DNA of 64,000 nucleotides from Colius striatus (taxonomy: Eukaryota; Chordata; Aves; Coliiformes; Coliidae), in NCBI RefSeq assembly GCF_028858725.1, contig NC_084772.1:20375548-20439547 (forward strand). The letters are read 5' to 3'. The position numbers and the translations under genes were made by a program. A model generated the notes under the pieces. That model made no database searches, had not been told where the DNA came from, and worked only from the letters and a program-made list of their open reading frames with translations. Below are positions 32,784-45,440 of this stretch, piece by piece (within the stretch, counting starts at the first letter, position 1; the number at the start of each line of letters is the position of its first letter).

Positions 32784-33437
32784 CGGTTCGCCTGGACTTT
32801 AGAAGAGAATTAAATGTCTGTTGAATAGACCTGCGCTGCCTCACCCCGGCTTTTGTGCCGAGCAGCGGCTTCCCCTTTAACGCCGGCCAGCAGCCCGGCT
32901 GCCTCCCCTCCCTGCCACGCACACACGGCCCCAAACGGATTGTGCTGCAGTTCCCACTGCCCCGGGGCAAAACGCACCCGCGGAGCTCAAGGATGGGCTA
33001 GGTTTTGGAAACGAGCTCCCCGAGAGGCACGGGAAGGTCTCCTCAGCCCCGAACCCGCTCCCGCGGGAGATGCTGCCCCCAGCCCCCTGGCTTCGTGGTT
33101 AAAGATGCAGCGGCAGCGCTTTTGCTGAAGGAGCCCCGAGGGGTTTGGGGGGGCGGGGGATACCCGGGGACCCTCCATCCTACCCGGGGAGGACGAACGC
33201 ATCCGAGCAACGGGCTGAGGTTAAAGAGGGAGGCGATGCCTGGGCCAGGAGCGAGCGGGTTATCCCCTCCCAGCGAGAGAAGGGGAAAGAGGACGGATTA
33301 AACCTCGGCGAGGGGAGGGGAGGGGAAGGGAAGGGGGGGTCCGCGCTGCCGTGGCGAGGCCTGTCCCCGCACAGGGTCACGGCAGAGCCGGTGTCCCCCC
33401 GGCCCCGCTGCCCTCCCTCTCTCCCCTTCGCCGTTAC

Positions 33438-33600
33438 CTGCAGCCGGGAGCCTGGGCACACCTTCAGCGGCCGGAGGGTCAGCGGCATTCGGCGGGGCTG
33501 TGTGCGGCGTGGCCAGCACGCCGGGGAGCGGGGCGACGCGGGGGCGATGCGGGAGCCGTGCGGGAGCCGTGCGGTCCCTCCCCCCGCAGCCCGGGCGCAT
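33438..33600 (-). other. KIAA0513: possible non-coding first exon of KIAA0513 (5' end unknown)
   Basis: Minus-strand CGGCTGCAG|GTAACGGCG is a good donor inside the CpG island. The upstream edge cannot be defined from sequence, and the value given is nominal. A splice to 29767 would remove an intron of about 3.7 kb. Confidence 0.35.
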
Positions 33601-36600
33601 CGCGGCCCCGCCGGCTGCCCACGCACGGCTGCGCGCACAGCCCGGCTGCCGGAGGAAAGGGAAGGGGGGGGACAAAAAGCAACCGAAAAGAGCTCATTGT
33701 GTGGTTTCACGGCCGGCCGAGCGAGGGTTTGTCTGCACAGAGCCGTGCCGGCCCCTCTCCCGCTGTTACAACAGCGCAGCGCCTGCCTGCCGGCGCAATT
33801 CCCACGCCAACATCAGCGCTCCCCCAGCCCCACACCGGCCTGTCCGAGCTCCTGCGCACACCAATGCAAACTATTAAGCAAAGTTCGCTGGGGTTCCCGT
33901 CAAAGGGGAGTTTTCCAGCCCTTTCCATCACCTTCAGGTGGTTTTTAAGCCTCCCCATCACTCAGCCCCCCTGGGGATTGTGAGTTACCTGCTCTGCTCC
34001 TCCTCAGGGAAAAGAAAACACACTGGTCAGGATCAGAGGGAGAAAAGCCCCAGCAGGAAGGAGAAACGATGTGACAGCAGCTCATGCAGTGATGGTGGAG
34101 TCCAGTTTCTGCCCTGGCAGCAGTGGAGAAAAAACTCCAGGGGTTTTGTGGCAAGAGATGAGAGAGAGGGAAAGGGCAAGTCCCCTGGGAGGGATGTCCC
34201 AGAGGGAATGTTACGTGCCTGGGTGTCAATTGTGGGATGCTCTCAACAACAGGGAGTCTCTGATACAAAAAGAAGCAAATGACCATGTAGAGGAAGCTAC
34301 AAACACCTCCAGCTCTGCCCTTGCCAGGCTCTGCCAAGGCATCTCAGCCCTCCCAAAATGACTCTTGTCACTTGGCCAGCGACTGCCAGCATTAACCCAA
34401 CGGGCTGTCTCTGAAGCAGGGTGCTTTGGGGGGTGCAATAGCCTCCCTCCAGCTTCCCAGGCAGTGGTCATGCTCTGTGACAGCAAGAGGAGTCTGTGTC
34501 AATGTGGCATCTCCAGTTCTGCTTATCCTTCCTGCTCCAGCATCACCCTGACCCAGACCAGAGCTGCTTTCTGTACCCCTGTCTCAGAACATCCCCTCAA
34601 GCAGGGAGGCAGTGATAGATGACCCAGAACACCCTGGAAGACCAGCAGCAACAGCCAGTCCTGCCCTGCTTCACATGGGGAGCAGAAACCAGGCTTGGCT
34701 GTAACATCAGCTGTGGGGGATGACCCAGGAGCAGCAAATTGTATGAACACAGAGAAATATTGCTGGGACTGCAGCATCCTGGGCAGAGCCTGAGCAAAGC
34801 CAGGTGCTGCTGCACAAAGGGCACCCTTGGAAGAGAGTCAAAAGCCTTTGCCTGGCTTTTCAGTTCTTTCAGGCCATGCAGGAGCAAGAGAGATGGGTGA
34901 GTCACTCCTGCCATGGAGCATCCTCTTCAGGAGAGCTCAGATGGTGCCAATTAGCACTAAACTGCTCAATGCCCCCCCCTGCTTGCCCCCACTTGCATCA
35001 GCAGCAGCCCACGGAGGAAGCAACGTGTTTGTGACACAAAGTTTGAGCTCAGCAGAAACCCAAGAGCATTGCTAATTGACTGTCTGCTGAGGGTGATTAT
35101 TAGAATTAAGTCAGACTTCAGAAGCTGCAAGTGACATGTAAAACCACGTCCCAGACCCCCACTTTTTATGTCACACCAGGGGGAGGGTTTTGCTGCCTCC
35201 CCCTTGCTGGCTTTTGCTGGTTGGGTTTTCACAGGGACACACCATCTTTAAAGCACCATTTGCAGCTTGTGGAGTTTTTATCTGTCACTGTTGACCTTGG
35301 GTTTGCACCTGAGCATGGGAGGTGGAAACCCCAGCCATGTGTTGGCATGCACACTCCTGGCACCCAACCAAAGCCAGCCTCTGGGATGGGCGATTTTGGA
35401 CCTGCTTGACCTGCTTGGGTAACTCCCAGCCCTCCCCAGGAATGAGTCACCTCAAGGAGGAAAGGAGAGGCCTCAGAGAGCATCCACCCCGTGACTGTGC
35501 TGTGGCTGGAAGCAGCCAGAGGCCAGGACAGCCCATCCCTGCCAAGGCTCAGGGTGGGTTATTCACCCACCTGCACTCATAGCAGAGCTTGGAGACTTTC
35601 CAAGCAGCTTCTGGAAACCTCTCAGCAGTAGTGACCCTCCAAAAAACCACTCTCCTAGGAGAGCAACCCCCTGGCTGAGACCCACCTCCCAGCACAGCAG
35701 TGTCCACCCTCCTCCAGCCCTCACCTCCTTCCCGGCTTCACCATCCCCCGGGTGCTGCAGCTGCGGCTCTGCCCCCGCTCGTATTTGTCACTCTCTTCCC
35801 CTTTTCTCTTGCAGACAAAAGCTCCGGGGGTGGCTGTGTCTGTCACACACGCTAAGTGGCCTCTTTTCCTTCCCTGATCCCAGCAGTAGGCGGGCACCAG
35901 AGACAGCGCAGGCACATCCGAGCCGCGCTCACAGCTGCCGGGGTCGGCTCCGCAGCACCGGGAGGGACACAGGGAGGGAGGGAGGAGACATCGGTGCTGA
36001 GCAGAGGGAAACAGCTCTTTGGTGGAAGTTGCTAAAGTATTGAGTAAGTTATTTTTGCCTCACACCCTTGAGCAAAAAGCAGCCCAAGGAAAGTGGGGCT
36101 GGGCACAAGGTACAGGGGAAGATGCTGCCAGGTCCGGAAAGGAGCCAAGGTTACAAAGGCAGAAGGATATGATGCAAAATCCTGCTGGGAGGAAGAGGGA
36201 TGGAGTAAGAGCAGGGAGAAAAAACAGCGTGATCAAAGCCCAGGTCCTGCACACAAACACCACTGGGCCAGGCTGAGCCCCAGAACAGAGGCAGCTCCCC
36301 AGCAAAAGCTGGGACAGGGGGAAACAAGACACTTGACCACCCCAGAGCCACTTGCACAACAAGAAATGACTTTGCAATAAAAACACCCACAACAGCATGA
36401 AACCATCCAGGTCCCAAAGGATACTCAGTCCACACCATCTCATGGGCTAAGGCATTTGGTTCAGACTCACAAAGAAGAGGATAGATCCCTGGTGCTTACC
36501 CTAGCTGTATCCTCCCATGGCCACCCCACACCGTCTCCCCCTGCTCAGCCCAGGGGCTCCCATCCCAGCTGCTCTCTGAGCCCTCCAACCCAACACCCCC

Positions 36601-37984
36601 ACTGTGAACATCCAACACAATCCCTGTTGCAACACCACTATGGTTGTGACATGGCTGCTAAAAACCCTAAATAAGCTGCTCTTCCCAACTGGCCCTCTGC
36701 AAATCCTTCCTAATCCAATCTGGCTGATGGCATTAAGTTGGACCCTCCCTCTCTGAACGCTCCTGTTTGCACAACAGTTGGGGAAAATCCTCTCCTTTCC
36801 TTATTCCTGGTTGAGTCTCTGATGCTGAGGTCATCAGAGCTTCTTCCTCCTCACTTATAAAAGGTGTGAAGGGCAGGCATGTGCCTGTGCTCCCAGCCAC
36901 TGGCACATCCCATGGGTGGGAAACCACCTCCCCTGCACCAACCTTAACAGAGCTGGAGGGAGCCAGGCACTGCCAGGCAGATTCTGCTTTGCTGGGTGTT
37001 TATGTGGTTTAAAACATGATTTTCTCTGTCTTAGCCAGACACAGCAGAGGAGCTGGAGGGGATGAGCCCTGTGCTGACCTCCAGCTTTCCCCAGTAATTT
37101 ACAGCTGGGATGCAAGCTATGAAACAAACCTGAAAACACAGCAATTTGGTGCATTATTCACACAGAGCAGAAGATGCCTGAGCAGACACTCGGTTTGGGT
37201 GATGCTCTGCCCTCCCTGGGGCCACTCTGCAGCTGGATCCCATGCCAAAGGGCCATGACTGCACTGCCAGCTGCCACTTAGCCCTCCCCTGAGCAAAGCT
37301 GAGCTTGCCATGGGCCATCACAGATGTACATCTCCTTGATGCTGCCTTCTGCAGCGAGGAAAAAGCCTCCCCGCGTCTCCCTGGCGTGTCTTGGTCAGCA
37401 AACATCTGCCACAGGACATGCTTTAGGAGAGCTCAGCGAGGGAGGCAGGCATCAGAGAGGCAGTGCAAAAGTGGAAGTAACCACCCTCAGCCTCTCTGTC
37501 GTCTGCAGAGCCCTGACAAGTTATGCCACGGGAAAGGAAAGCAGCCAAAGCTATTTATAACGCCTTCCCCGGGAGACGCAGATGGCCGGGCTGCCACGAG
37601 CTCGAGCAGCAGGAGCAGGGCTCCTCTCCCTCAGCTTTCCCTGCAAACATGCCCAAATTTCAGTTGGCTCCATCCAATGCTGAAGACAGAAATAGCTGTG
37701 GCCTGTGTGGGTGTCACACACAGCCCCTGAGTGGCTGCTGGGGAAGAGCTCCTGCTGCACCTGCAGCTGAAAGCATCCCACCCCCCAGGCACTGCTCTTG
37801 CTCTTGCTCCTCTCCCTCCCCACCAAAGCAGCTCAGGGGAGCAGCAGCAGAGCTGGGAGAAATGAAGGTGGTTTTGATCCCTCCCACTCATGTGAGGCAG
37901 CTGGGGTGGGTGAGGAGCAAAGGTGGGACTGCAAAGGCTCAGCAGGGAGGGAGAGCTCAGCTGCCTGCCATCAGTGTCCCAGGG

Positions 37985-38115
37985 CCAGGGTGGTGTGGGG
38001 CTGAGGTGCTGGGGACATGGTTTAGCGTAGTGTTGGCAGGGTGAGGTAAGGACCTGGACTCAATAATCTTACAGGGCTTTTCCAACCAAACAATTCTCTG
38101 TTTTTTGTGATCTTG
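37985..38115 (+). mobile_element. CR1 LINE tail fragment
   Basis: Plus-oriented: GGGGACATGGTTTAG, then GACTCAATAATCTTACAGGG, CTTTTCCAACCAAACAATTC. A different CR1 subtype from the other copies in the window. Confidence 0.8.
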
Positions 38116-39061
38116 GCAGCATCTCAGGTGGTTCCCAAAGCAGCAGAAAGGGCCTTGGTGTGACAGGACCCACCTCAGGTTGTGCAAACTGTTGGGTTTC
38201 CCAGAGAAAGAGGCTGTGGGAACCCAGCACTGCAGCTTGACAGCACCAACCCCCCCAGTGCCTCCCCCAAAACTGCTGCCTGCTGACACCTATAGCACTT
38301 GCCCAGCACAGCTCCTGTGTTTTACATCCCCTCTCCCTTTTCTGTTGGTTGCTAGGAAGGGTGAGAAGTAACAGCTGAGTACCACCTCCAGCCATGCAGA
38401 GTGTGGTTCCCCCATTGCCACTCCATGCCCCCCATCCACTCCAGGAGCCCCTGGCAGTCCTGTGGCCCCCTGAGCATCTGAAGACAAGGGCAGGGGATGC
38501 TCAGGAGGTGCTGGGAGTGCAGCACCAAAGGGAAGGTCACTGGCAAGATGGTGCAGGTGGCTGGAGCCCAGCAATGTGGATGCTATGGGCACATCAGGCT
38601 GGCAGAAGAGCAAATGCTATTTCTCTGCTTTTATTTCCAAATCCTGACAAAGACATGGATTCCCAAGCAGGTCACCTCACCCATCCTCTCCTGAGCACCC
38701 TTCTGGGCTGTAACCTCCCCACAGACCTCTCTGCAATCCCAAGGGTCAGAGGATTTCCCTTTAACATCACCAGAATCCTCTGCAACCCTCGTTGTGTGGC
38801 CTGGAGCACTGGGCATTGCCTTTGACCTTCCAGGTCAGCAGTGAGTGGGGAGGGACAGGGAGGATGAAAGACCCCTTGAATTTCCACCCAGGAAATCCCT
38901 CCCTTCCCAGGGAACCCCATCCCTAATTGTTTTGCATCAAAAGCTTCCAAATTCATGAGCAAGGTAACCGAGAAGAGGAGAAGAGCAAATTGACTCTAGG
39001 AGCCATGAGCTTCACCTCATGGTGCTGCAGCCCTCTGTGATGTGGCATGGTCCTTCAGAAG

Positions 39062-39098
39062 GGATGGCATGGCATGGGATGGCATGGCATGGGATGCC
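39062..39098. repeat. 15-bp GGATGGCATGGCATG tandem repeat
   Basis: Two and a half copies of a unit itself built from ATGGC/ATGGG pentamers. Confidence 0.85.
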
Positions 39099-40465
39099 AG
39101 TCACCCTCAAGGTGACTGTTTCTTAACATGTACCAAATCTACACAAGCCAAGCTCATGTTATGGCCCCCAGCCAAGCTGCTTCCCCAGCAGAACCCGTCA
39201 CCCTCTCTCAAAGAGCTTTGTGCAATGTAATTTCCTTTCCAGTTCCAAACAGCCAGCAGTGACTCTGGGCTCTCTGTTTGTGTAAAGCTCCATCACATGC
39301 CAGATAACAGCCCAACTAGGAATTTATAAATACAGTCTTTTGAGGCAGTAATTGTCACTGCAGCCATCTGTTCAAGCAGCGAGCTCAGCAGCAGCAGTGG
39401 AGGTGAAAGCACAGGGGAAGCTGCTCCGACCCCAGCACACACCCTGGGAGCCCTGCAGCACCAATTTGCTTTTTACCTTCAACCCCTGGGCTCTGGCTCC
39501 CTGGGGCTGCTGCTTCCAGCAGGAAGGACACGTGGGTGATACCAGGCATGCCCTGGTGAGCTGAGCTCCAGGGCAGCCCCAGCCCAGCTTTACAGGGGTG
39601 GTTCTGCCTGTGTTTACCCTTTCAGAGTGAATAATTGAAACTACAGCTGTCAAAATCAAAGATAAACAAGATGAGCTGGTGACACACCTCAGGCTTTTCC
39701 CCTCTCCTTGGGTGCTGACCTGATCCAAGGAGGCAGGCTGGGGTGGGAGCTCCCAAAGGGTGGAGAAGTGCAGCCCCAGGCAGCACCTGAGCTGGACTGG
39801 AAAGACCTATTGCTGCTCACACTGCCAGAGCCATGAGCATGGGGCTGGGAGGAGAGGTGTGGTGGAGGCCAGAGAGGTCGGTGTCACCACCTCTCACACT
39901 GTCACTGACAGCTCTGAGCTTGGCAAAGCCTGAGAGCAACGTTATCAGCCAGAGGAAGAAGCAAATGGATACATCCTATAGCCCAGGGCATGAGCCCAAA
40001 GCCATGCAAGTCCCTGAGAGGCTGCACCCACAAAGGCAAAACATCCATTTCATTCAGCCCTTACATGATGCTTCAGGTGTCTGACCCAGGGCCAGGACCC
40101 TCAAGTGCTGGGGGAACAACCCCCCACCCCCAATGCAGAGGCAATGGGATGCCCAGAGGCTCCTGTGCCCAGCGCCCCATCTCCTGCAGCTCTCCAGGGC
40201 ACAAAGCACCAGCAAAACAGCTCAGCCCGGGGCAAAGAATAAAGAAAAGGGGGAGAAAAACAAGCAGCTTTATTTCTCCCTGACATTTAATAACCTTTAT
40301 TGTCCTCGGAGCAGCCGTTTCCCACCCCTGGAGCCGGCAGCAGGGGCTGATGTTCCTCCAGGCTGGAAGCGCTTTAGCGCCCGGCTCCACACCCTCCCCC
40401 GGCAGCCAGAAACCCCCAGCCGTTCAAAAGGCACCGAACAGAGGGAAAAGAGGCAGCTCTGGCTG

Positions 40466-40622
40466 GGGATGGGGATGGGAATGGGGATGGGGATGGGGAT
40501 GGGGATGGGGATGGGGATGGGGATGGGGATGCAGATGGGGATGGGGATACGGATGGGGATGGGGATGGGGATGGGGATACGGATGGGGATGGGGATGGGG
40601 ATGCGGATGGGGATGGGGATGG
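40466..40622. repeat. (GGGGAT)n hexanucleotide repeat
   Basis: About 26 hexamers, mostly GGGGAT with GGGAAT, GCAGAT, ACGGAT and GCGGAT interruptions. The plus strand has closely spaced runs of four G and could form G-quadruplexes. It lies in a CpG-rich patch. Confidence 0.96.
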
Positions 40623-43439
40623 CTCATCCCGAGCTGCCTGCGGAGCCGCAGCCCCGGCTGTGCCCCTCGGCATCACTGAGCCCGGCGCAAAGTGCCGGGG
40701 CCGCGGCTGAGCATCCGAACCGTCGCCCGTGGGGGTTTTAGCAGGGGAGGGGGAGAGCCGCTGGCACCTCGCAGGGAGGTGGAAAGAGAGATTAATGGTG
40801 CTGCAATTCCCACTCCCTCCGGCATTAGGAGAAAGAAAACGCGCCGGAGCGTCCTCAGCCGAATGCACAGTGTGATTTGTTTCGGGTTTAAGATCAGCCC
40901 AGAAGAAGGCTCTGATTTTATCGGCCGTGCTTCAGGGCAGCTGCAAAGGGAAGGAGGAGATCTGCAGAGAAAGGAGGAGGGAGGAAAAATCACCAGAACC
41001 TCGCTCCAAGAGGCAATCGGGCACTCAGCTGTCACCGGCGTTATGAGCCAGCCATTAACACAGCTAATGAGCTCAACATCGAGCTTCCAAAGGCTTTATG
41101 GAGGGTGGCTAAGGGGGGGTTTATTTTCCCTACCCACCAAAGTCTGCACCACTCCACCAGCCTGGCACCGCTGCACCAGGCACCAGCAAGCGCTGGGGCA
41201 GAGTGGGAGCAGGATGGGAGGATCCTGGGGTTTATCTGGGGTTTAATCCTCTCGCAGAGCTTTGCCCGGGGAGGTCGGGACTGTCCCCAGCCCAGCTCAT
41301 GGCGTTTCCTCCTCGGGGCCTCTTGTTTGTGCAGTTGCCACAAACGTTTCCTCCTGCTGCTGCACTCAGCCCTGACACAGCTCTGGGGGAAACACTCCCC
41401 AAGCCATTCAAGCCCCTGAACCAACAAAGCACCTCTCATGAAGGCATCAAATCTGCTCAGCTCACCCTGACCCTTCCCCCATCCCCCCCCTCCAAAAAGA
41501 AGCTGCAGAGCTCCCCAGCACCTTCTGCTTCTGAAGCCAGGGGCCGTGGGCTGTGTCACGCCACGAAACTCAAATCAGGGCTCCAGGCACTGCCAGAGTA
41601 GAGAAACAATAAAATACAGACCTGGTGGTCCCACAGCTGCAAAATCACTGGGCTATTTTTTTTCTCCAGGGCTGGAACAAGGAAGAGATAAAACACGCTT
41701 GCTCCTGAGCACAGGCAAACAACTGCTTATCAGCACGTTGGCAGCCTCAAGGCTATTGCAGGGCTTCAGGAAAAGTATTATTCCTCTGCCTCTGCTCACT
41801 GGGAAGTTTCTATTTTTGGCCCCTCTGTCACAGGGAGCTGCTGGGAAAGCTGCCAGCCCTGCAGCCCTGAGGGATCCCTGCAAAGCCCCTTCCCTCCTCA
41901 GCTGCCAAACTCCCTGACAAAGGGCCACACTTTTGGTACAAGAGGCAGTTTTGGTTAAAGCTGCAAATGTCTTGCAGTTCATCTTGCCTGGAGATGGTTT
42001 ATTGCCTGGGAGAACTCCTCAGCAGAGACCCAACACTGGCACTGTGAGGCATTGCCCCTGACAGCCCAAACTGGCAGAGGGTGCTTGAAACTCATCTCCT
42101 TGCAGGTATCAGAGGGCATTGGCCAGGGGGCTGCTGGGGAGGCTGTCCCAGGAGAGCAGGCACCGGTTTGGGGATGTTTTGATGCTGGGGAGGGTCCAGC
42201 CAGGGCTACCAGAGGGTTTGGGGCTGGCACCTGCCCATCCCAGGGGATGCTCACCCGGCTCAGGGGGCAGATACCCACAGGGCAGCTGCAAAAGGGCAGA
42301 GCCAGACTTTGTGCTGGACTTTGCAATGACATTTTGTGGGGGGTCCAGGGTGGAAAGCAGTGGATTGTCTGTCCTCAAGAGGACAGAAACAGCCACAGCT
42401 GCTCCAACCTGGGGCTGGTGACAGCCCTGCATGGTGGGTGAGAGGCTGCCAGGTCCTTGTGCCAACACATCTGTGACACTCTCCTCTCTGCACCACGTTT
42501 TTCTTGGCCAGGGACAACAGACACATTCATTTTCTCTCTCTGCTGCTTCCACTCTCCAGCTCTCCCCAGCGAGCCTTGGCCACAGAGCTGCCACCAGTGC
42601 CCAAATCCAAACACTAAATGCATTGAAAAAAAGGACCTTTTTGATAATTACATTCTGTAGAACTGTGGGATCTGTAATTGAGGGTGAAACTCTGTCCAGG
42701 GTGCATTTCAGAACTGGAAATAGCCTGATAAATGAGCTCAGCTTTTTCCTGGTTGACTCAGCTAATCCTTCAGACGCCGACAGATAGATTTGATTGTATC
42801 ATCTCTCCTTGGGCTCAGTAAATACCAAGGCCAAGTCATGGCAGCTGCAGAAGATATATCCAGAGCCACTGCCTGCAATATATAAGCTGCCCTTATTCCT
42901 GCCTGCACCAGGGCTTGGCAGCTGAGCTGAGCAGAGGTTGCTCCCGCTCCCCTCTTGATTTATGCAGATGGATTTTGTTGGTTAAGCCATTAGGAGCGGT
43001 GATGAAGCAGTTCAGTGTACAGCCTGAGCTGCAGCTTGCCTCATTTGAAGCCCACTCTGCAGAACATCCACCCTGTGTTCCCCCCTGCGACGTTGTTCAT
43101 GCAGGGAAGATGATATTAAGGCTTTGTCTGTAATGCTGTAGTTGCACCTCGTCTCCCTCAGCCCTCTCACGTGGGAAACAGCCCAAGGAAATGGTTGCAA
43201 AGAGAGGTGGCAGAGGGCTTGCACCAATGCCCACTGGGAGAAGGTGATATCCCACCCAAGAGGCTTAAGGAGAAGCCTTAAATCTGCTGAGACCCCAGCA
43301 GGGTCTGTTTAGAGCTGCCCTAAAACCTTTATTCACCCCAGAGGGCTTGAGGGGCACGGGCTGGCTGGGGAGGGGGTGTCTCATCCTGCTCTGCCCCATG
43401 GGAGGCTGCAGTAAGGTGGGAGTTGGTGTCTTCTCCCCA

Positions 43440-43692
43440 GTAATGAATGACAGGACAAGAGGAAACAGCCTCAAGTTGCCCCAGGGCAGGTTGAGGTTGG
43501 AGCTGAGGCAGAACTGTTTCCCTGAGAGGGGTGTCAGCCCCTGTGCCAGGCTGCCCAGGGAGCTGGGGGAGTGCCCAGCCCTGGAGGGATCCCAAAGCCC
43601 TGGAACTGAGGTGCTGAGGGCCAGGGGTGAGTGCTGGGCCGGGCAGGGTGAGGGATCTCCAGGAGCAAACGATTCTGTGATTCTCTGATTCC
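43440..43692 (+). mobile_element. CR1 LINE 3' fragment
   Basis: Plus-oriented: AATGAATGACAGGACAAGAG, the CAGAACTGTTTCCCTGAGAG block, GCCAGGCTGCCCAGGGAGCT, ending GATTCTGTGATTCTCTGATT. Confidence 0.92.
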
Positions 43693-43771
43693 CCAGGAGC
43701 AGCCCTTACACCACCCTGAGCAAAGCACTCTGAGAAGAGAGTTACCACCATGAGCTGCCAACTGAAGGAGC

Positions 43772-43858
43772 AGCTGAGCATCACTCCCTGCTGAAGCCCA
43801 GACTGAGCATCACTCCCTGCTGAAGCCCAGACTGAGCATCACCCCCTGCTGAAGCCCA
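43772..43858. repeat. 29-bp tandem triplication
   Basis: Three near-identical copies of a unit starting GACTGAGCATCACTCCCTGC, the first slightly altered (CAGCTGAGC), the third with CACCCCCTGC. Confidence 0.9.
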
Positions 43859-45440
43859 AACCCAGCAGATGCCTCCTGGCCAGGCTGAATTCCCCACTCC
43901 TGGGTCAGCACGTCCCAGCCCCGTTCCATGGGGCTTTGTACCAGCACCGGGAAGAAACAGGCTGTGCCCCGGAGGCTCGGCTGAGCAATTAGAACAAACA
44001 AAGAGGGAGAGGGCTGCCTGGCTCCCAGCTGGCTGCCGGCTCCAAGCTCCATTTCCCCCAGTCGCTGCTGTATTTGCTTGTTTCTGAGAGGAGGAGGCTT
44101 CCCCAGTCCCTAGCCCGTGGCTGCCTCCAGCTGCCCTCCTCTCAGGCATCAACTGCGCTAGAAAGGACCAATTTGGCATCTCTCCCAAACGAATCAGTCA
44201 AGATGTGGTGGTGGATGAAACAACAGCATTTTCTGCGTGGGAGGCTTTGGGCAGGGTCCCAGCAAGGGCAGGTTTCCCCCTTACAGCAAGCTCAGAAAGG
44301 AGCACAACAAATCACCCCAGATCCAGCTCAGCCTCCAGGTTATTTCCTCACAGAACTCCTCGGATGGAGTCACAGGCACCTCGTGCATCACTTTGCCAGC
44401 CATCCCCTTCCTCAGTTTTCCATTAGCAGCAATGTGCTGAGGCAGAGGCTGCAGGTACAGCCACAGAGACCAGAGCTGCCTCCTCTAGCCAGGGCTGGGG
44501 CTGCAGATCAACCCCGTGCTGATCACACCCGGGAGCAAAGGTGGGAGAGAGGCAGTGGAGCAGGTAAGGAGGTCACTGCTGAAAGGACACACTCTGGGTA
44601 TGGTGGTAATGAGGGTTGAGACACACGTGGCTGAATGAGGCTCTGTGGGCTGAGTGGTGATGGCCACACACACACCTGGGTGAGCTGCAAAAGCTGCCCC
44701 AGCCCGTGGCTAATTTGGGTTCCTGGAGGTGAGGGGAGGGATGAGAAGGTGAGAAAAAGCCCCAGGGAGAAGCAGCTACAGGGCAAAGCACTTGGAAGAG
44801 AGAGGAGACAGAAGGCTGTAGGGGAGGGAGGGATGGGATTACATGTACACTGAAAGCAGCTGCATCCTCCGGGGGTGAGTTTGGGCTGTCCCAGGGTCAG
44901 GCTGAGAGAGCCCAGGGGAACCGACTCACCTGGGACCACGTGGAGAAGGGAAAGTGGTGTGAGAGCAGGAAAGATGCTGCAGCTGCCACTTAGCACAGCG
45001 TGGCCCCAAAATAGCCCACAGCCAGGGAACATTGTCCCTCCAGCCTGGGCCCTGCCTGCAGGGGGGATGCCAGGGGGATGCCAGCAGTGATGGACAGAGA
45101 GGCAGAGCACAGGCTGCCAGGGCAGGAAGCTCATCAGGTCTGCTCAGGAGCTGCTTCTTGAATAATTTAGAGGGAGCTGAGGGCTGGGGGCCGTCCCTGC
45201 CCTTGGCACAGCTTGTGTTTCACCCTGCTGTGCTTAGACAGGGCAGCGCCTCCTCCCCGCCCCGGCTCAGCCCTTCCCGCTGCTTTCCGGAGGGAGACAG
45301 AAGCATCCCCAGAGCTCTCTGTGCCAATCGCCCTGCAAAGCCCCGTGCTGGGGTGTCCCTGCCAGCCCCCCCTGTGTCGGGGCACTGCTGTGGGCAGGGG
45401 GCACAAGGCTGCCTGGAGAGTGGTGCTGGAGCAGCCCAGG

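Larger units (their letters stand above)
31740..33860 (-). promoter_or_regulatory. CpG island, likely KIAA0513 promoter
   Basis: CpG dinucleotides are dense for about 2 kb, unlike the CpG-poor flanks. GC-box motifs (GGGGCGGG) appear near 32465 and 33154. There is no obvious TATA box at a definable start. It is about 2-4 kb upstream of the first coding exon and contains a minus-strand donor at 33438, so a CpG-island promoter with a non-coding first exon is the natural reading. Confidence 0.7.
33861..45440. other. intergenic region between KIAA0513 promoter and minisatellite cluster
   Basis: No supported gene. Mostly unique, moderately GC-rich DNA. CpG-containing patches lie at 35.7-36.0, 37.3-37.6 and 40.26-41.05 kb. 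TATA-like or MEF2-like motifs occur near 37550 and 42879. CR1 remains are few (38.0 and 43.4 kb). Confidence 0.5.

Noticed and set aside
40466-40622. Interstitial telomere repeat
   Set aside because: The unit is GGGGAT, not TTAGGG.
40350-40679. Gly-Trp or Met-Gly repeat proteins
   Set aside because: Translation of the (GGGGAT)n repeat.
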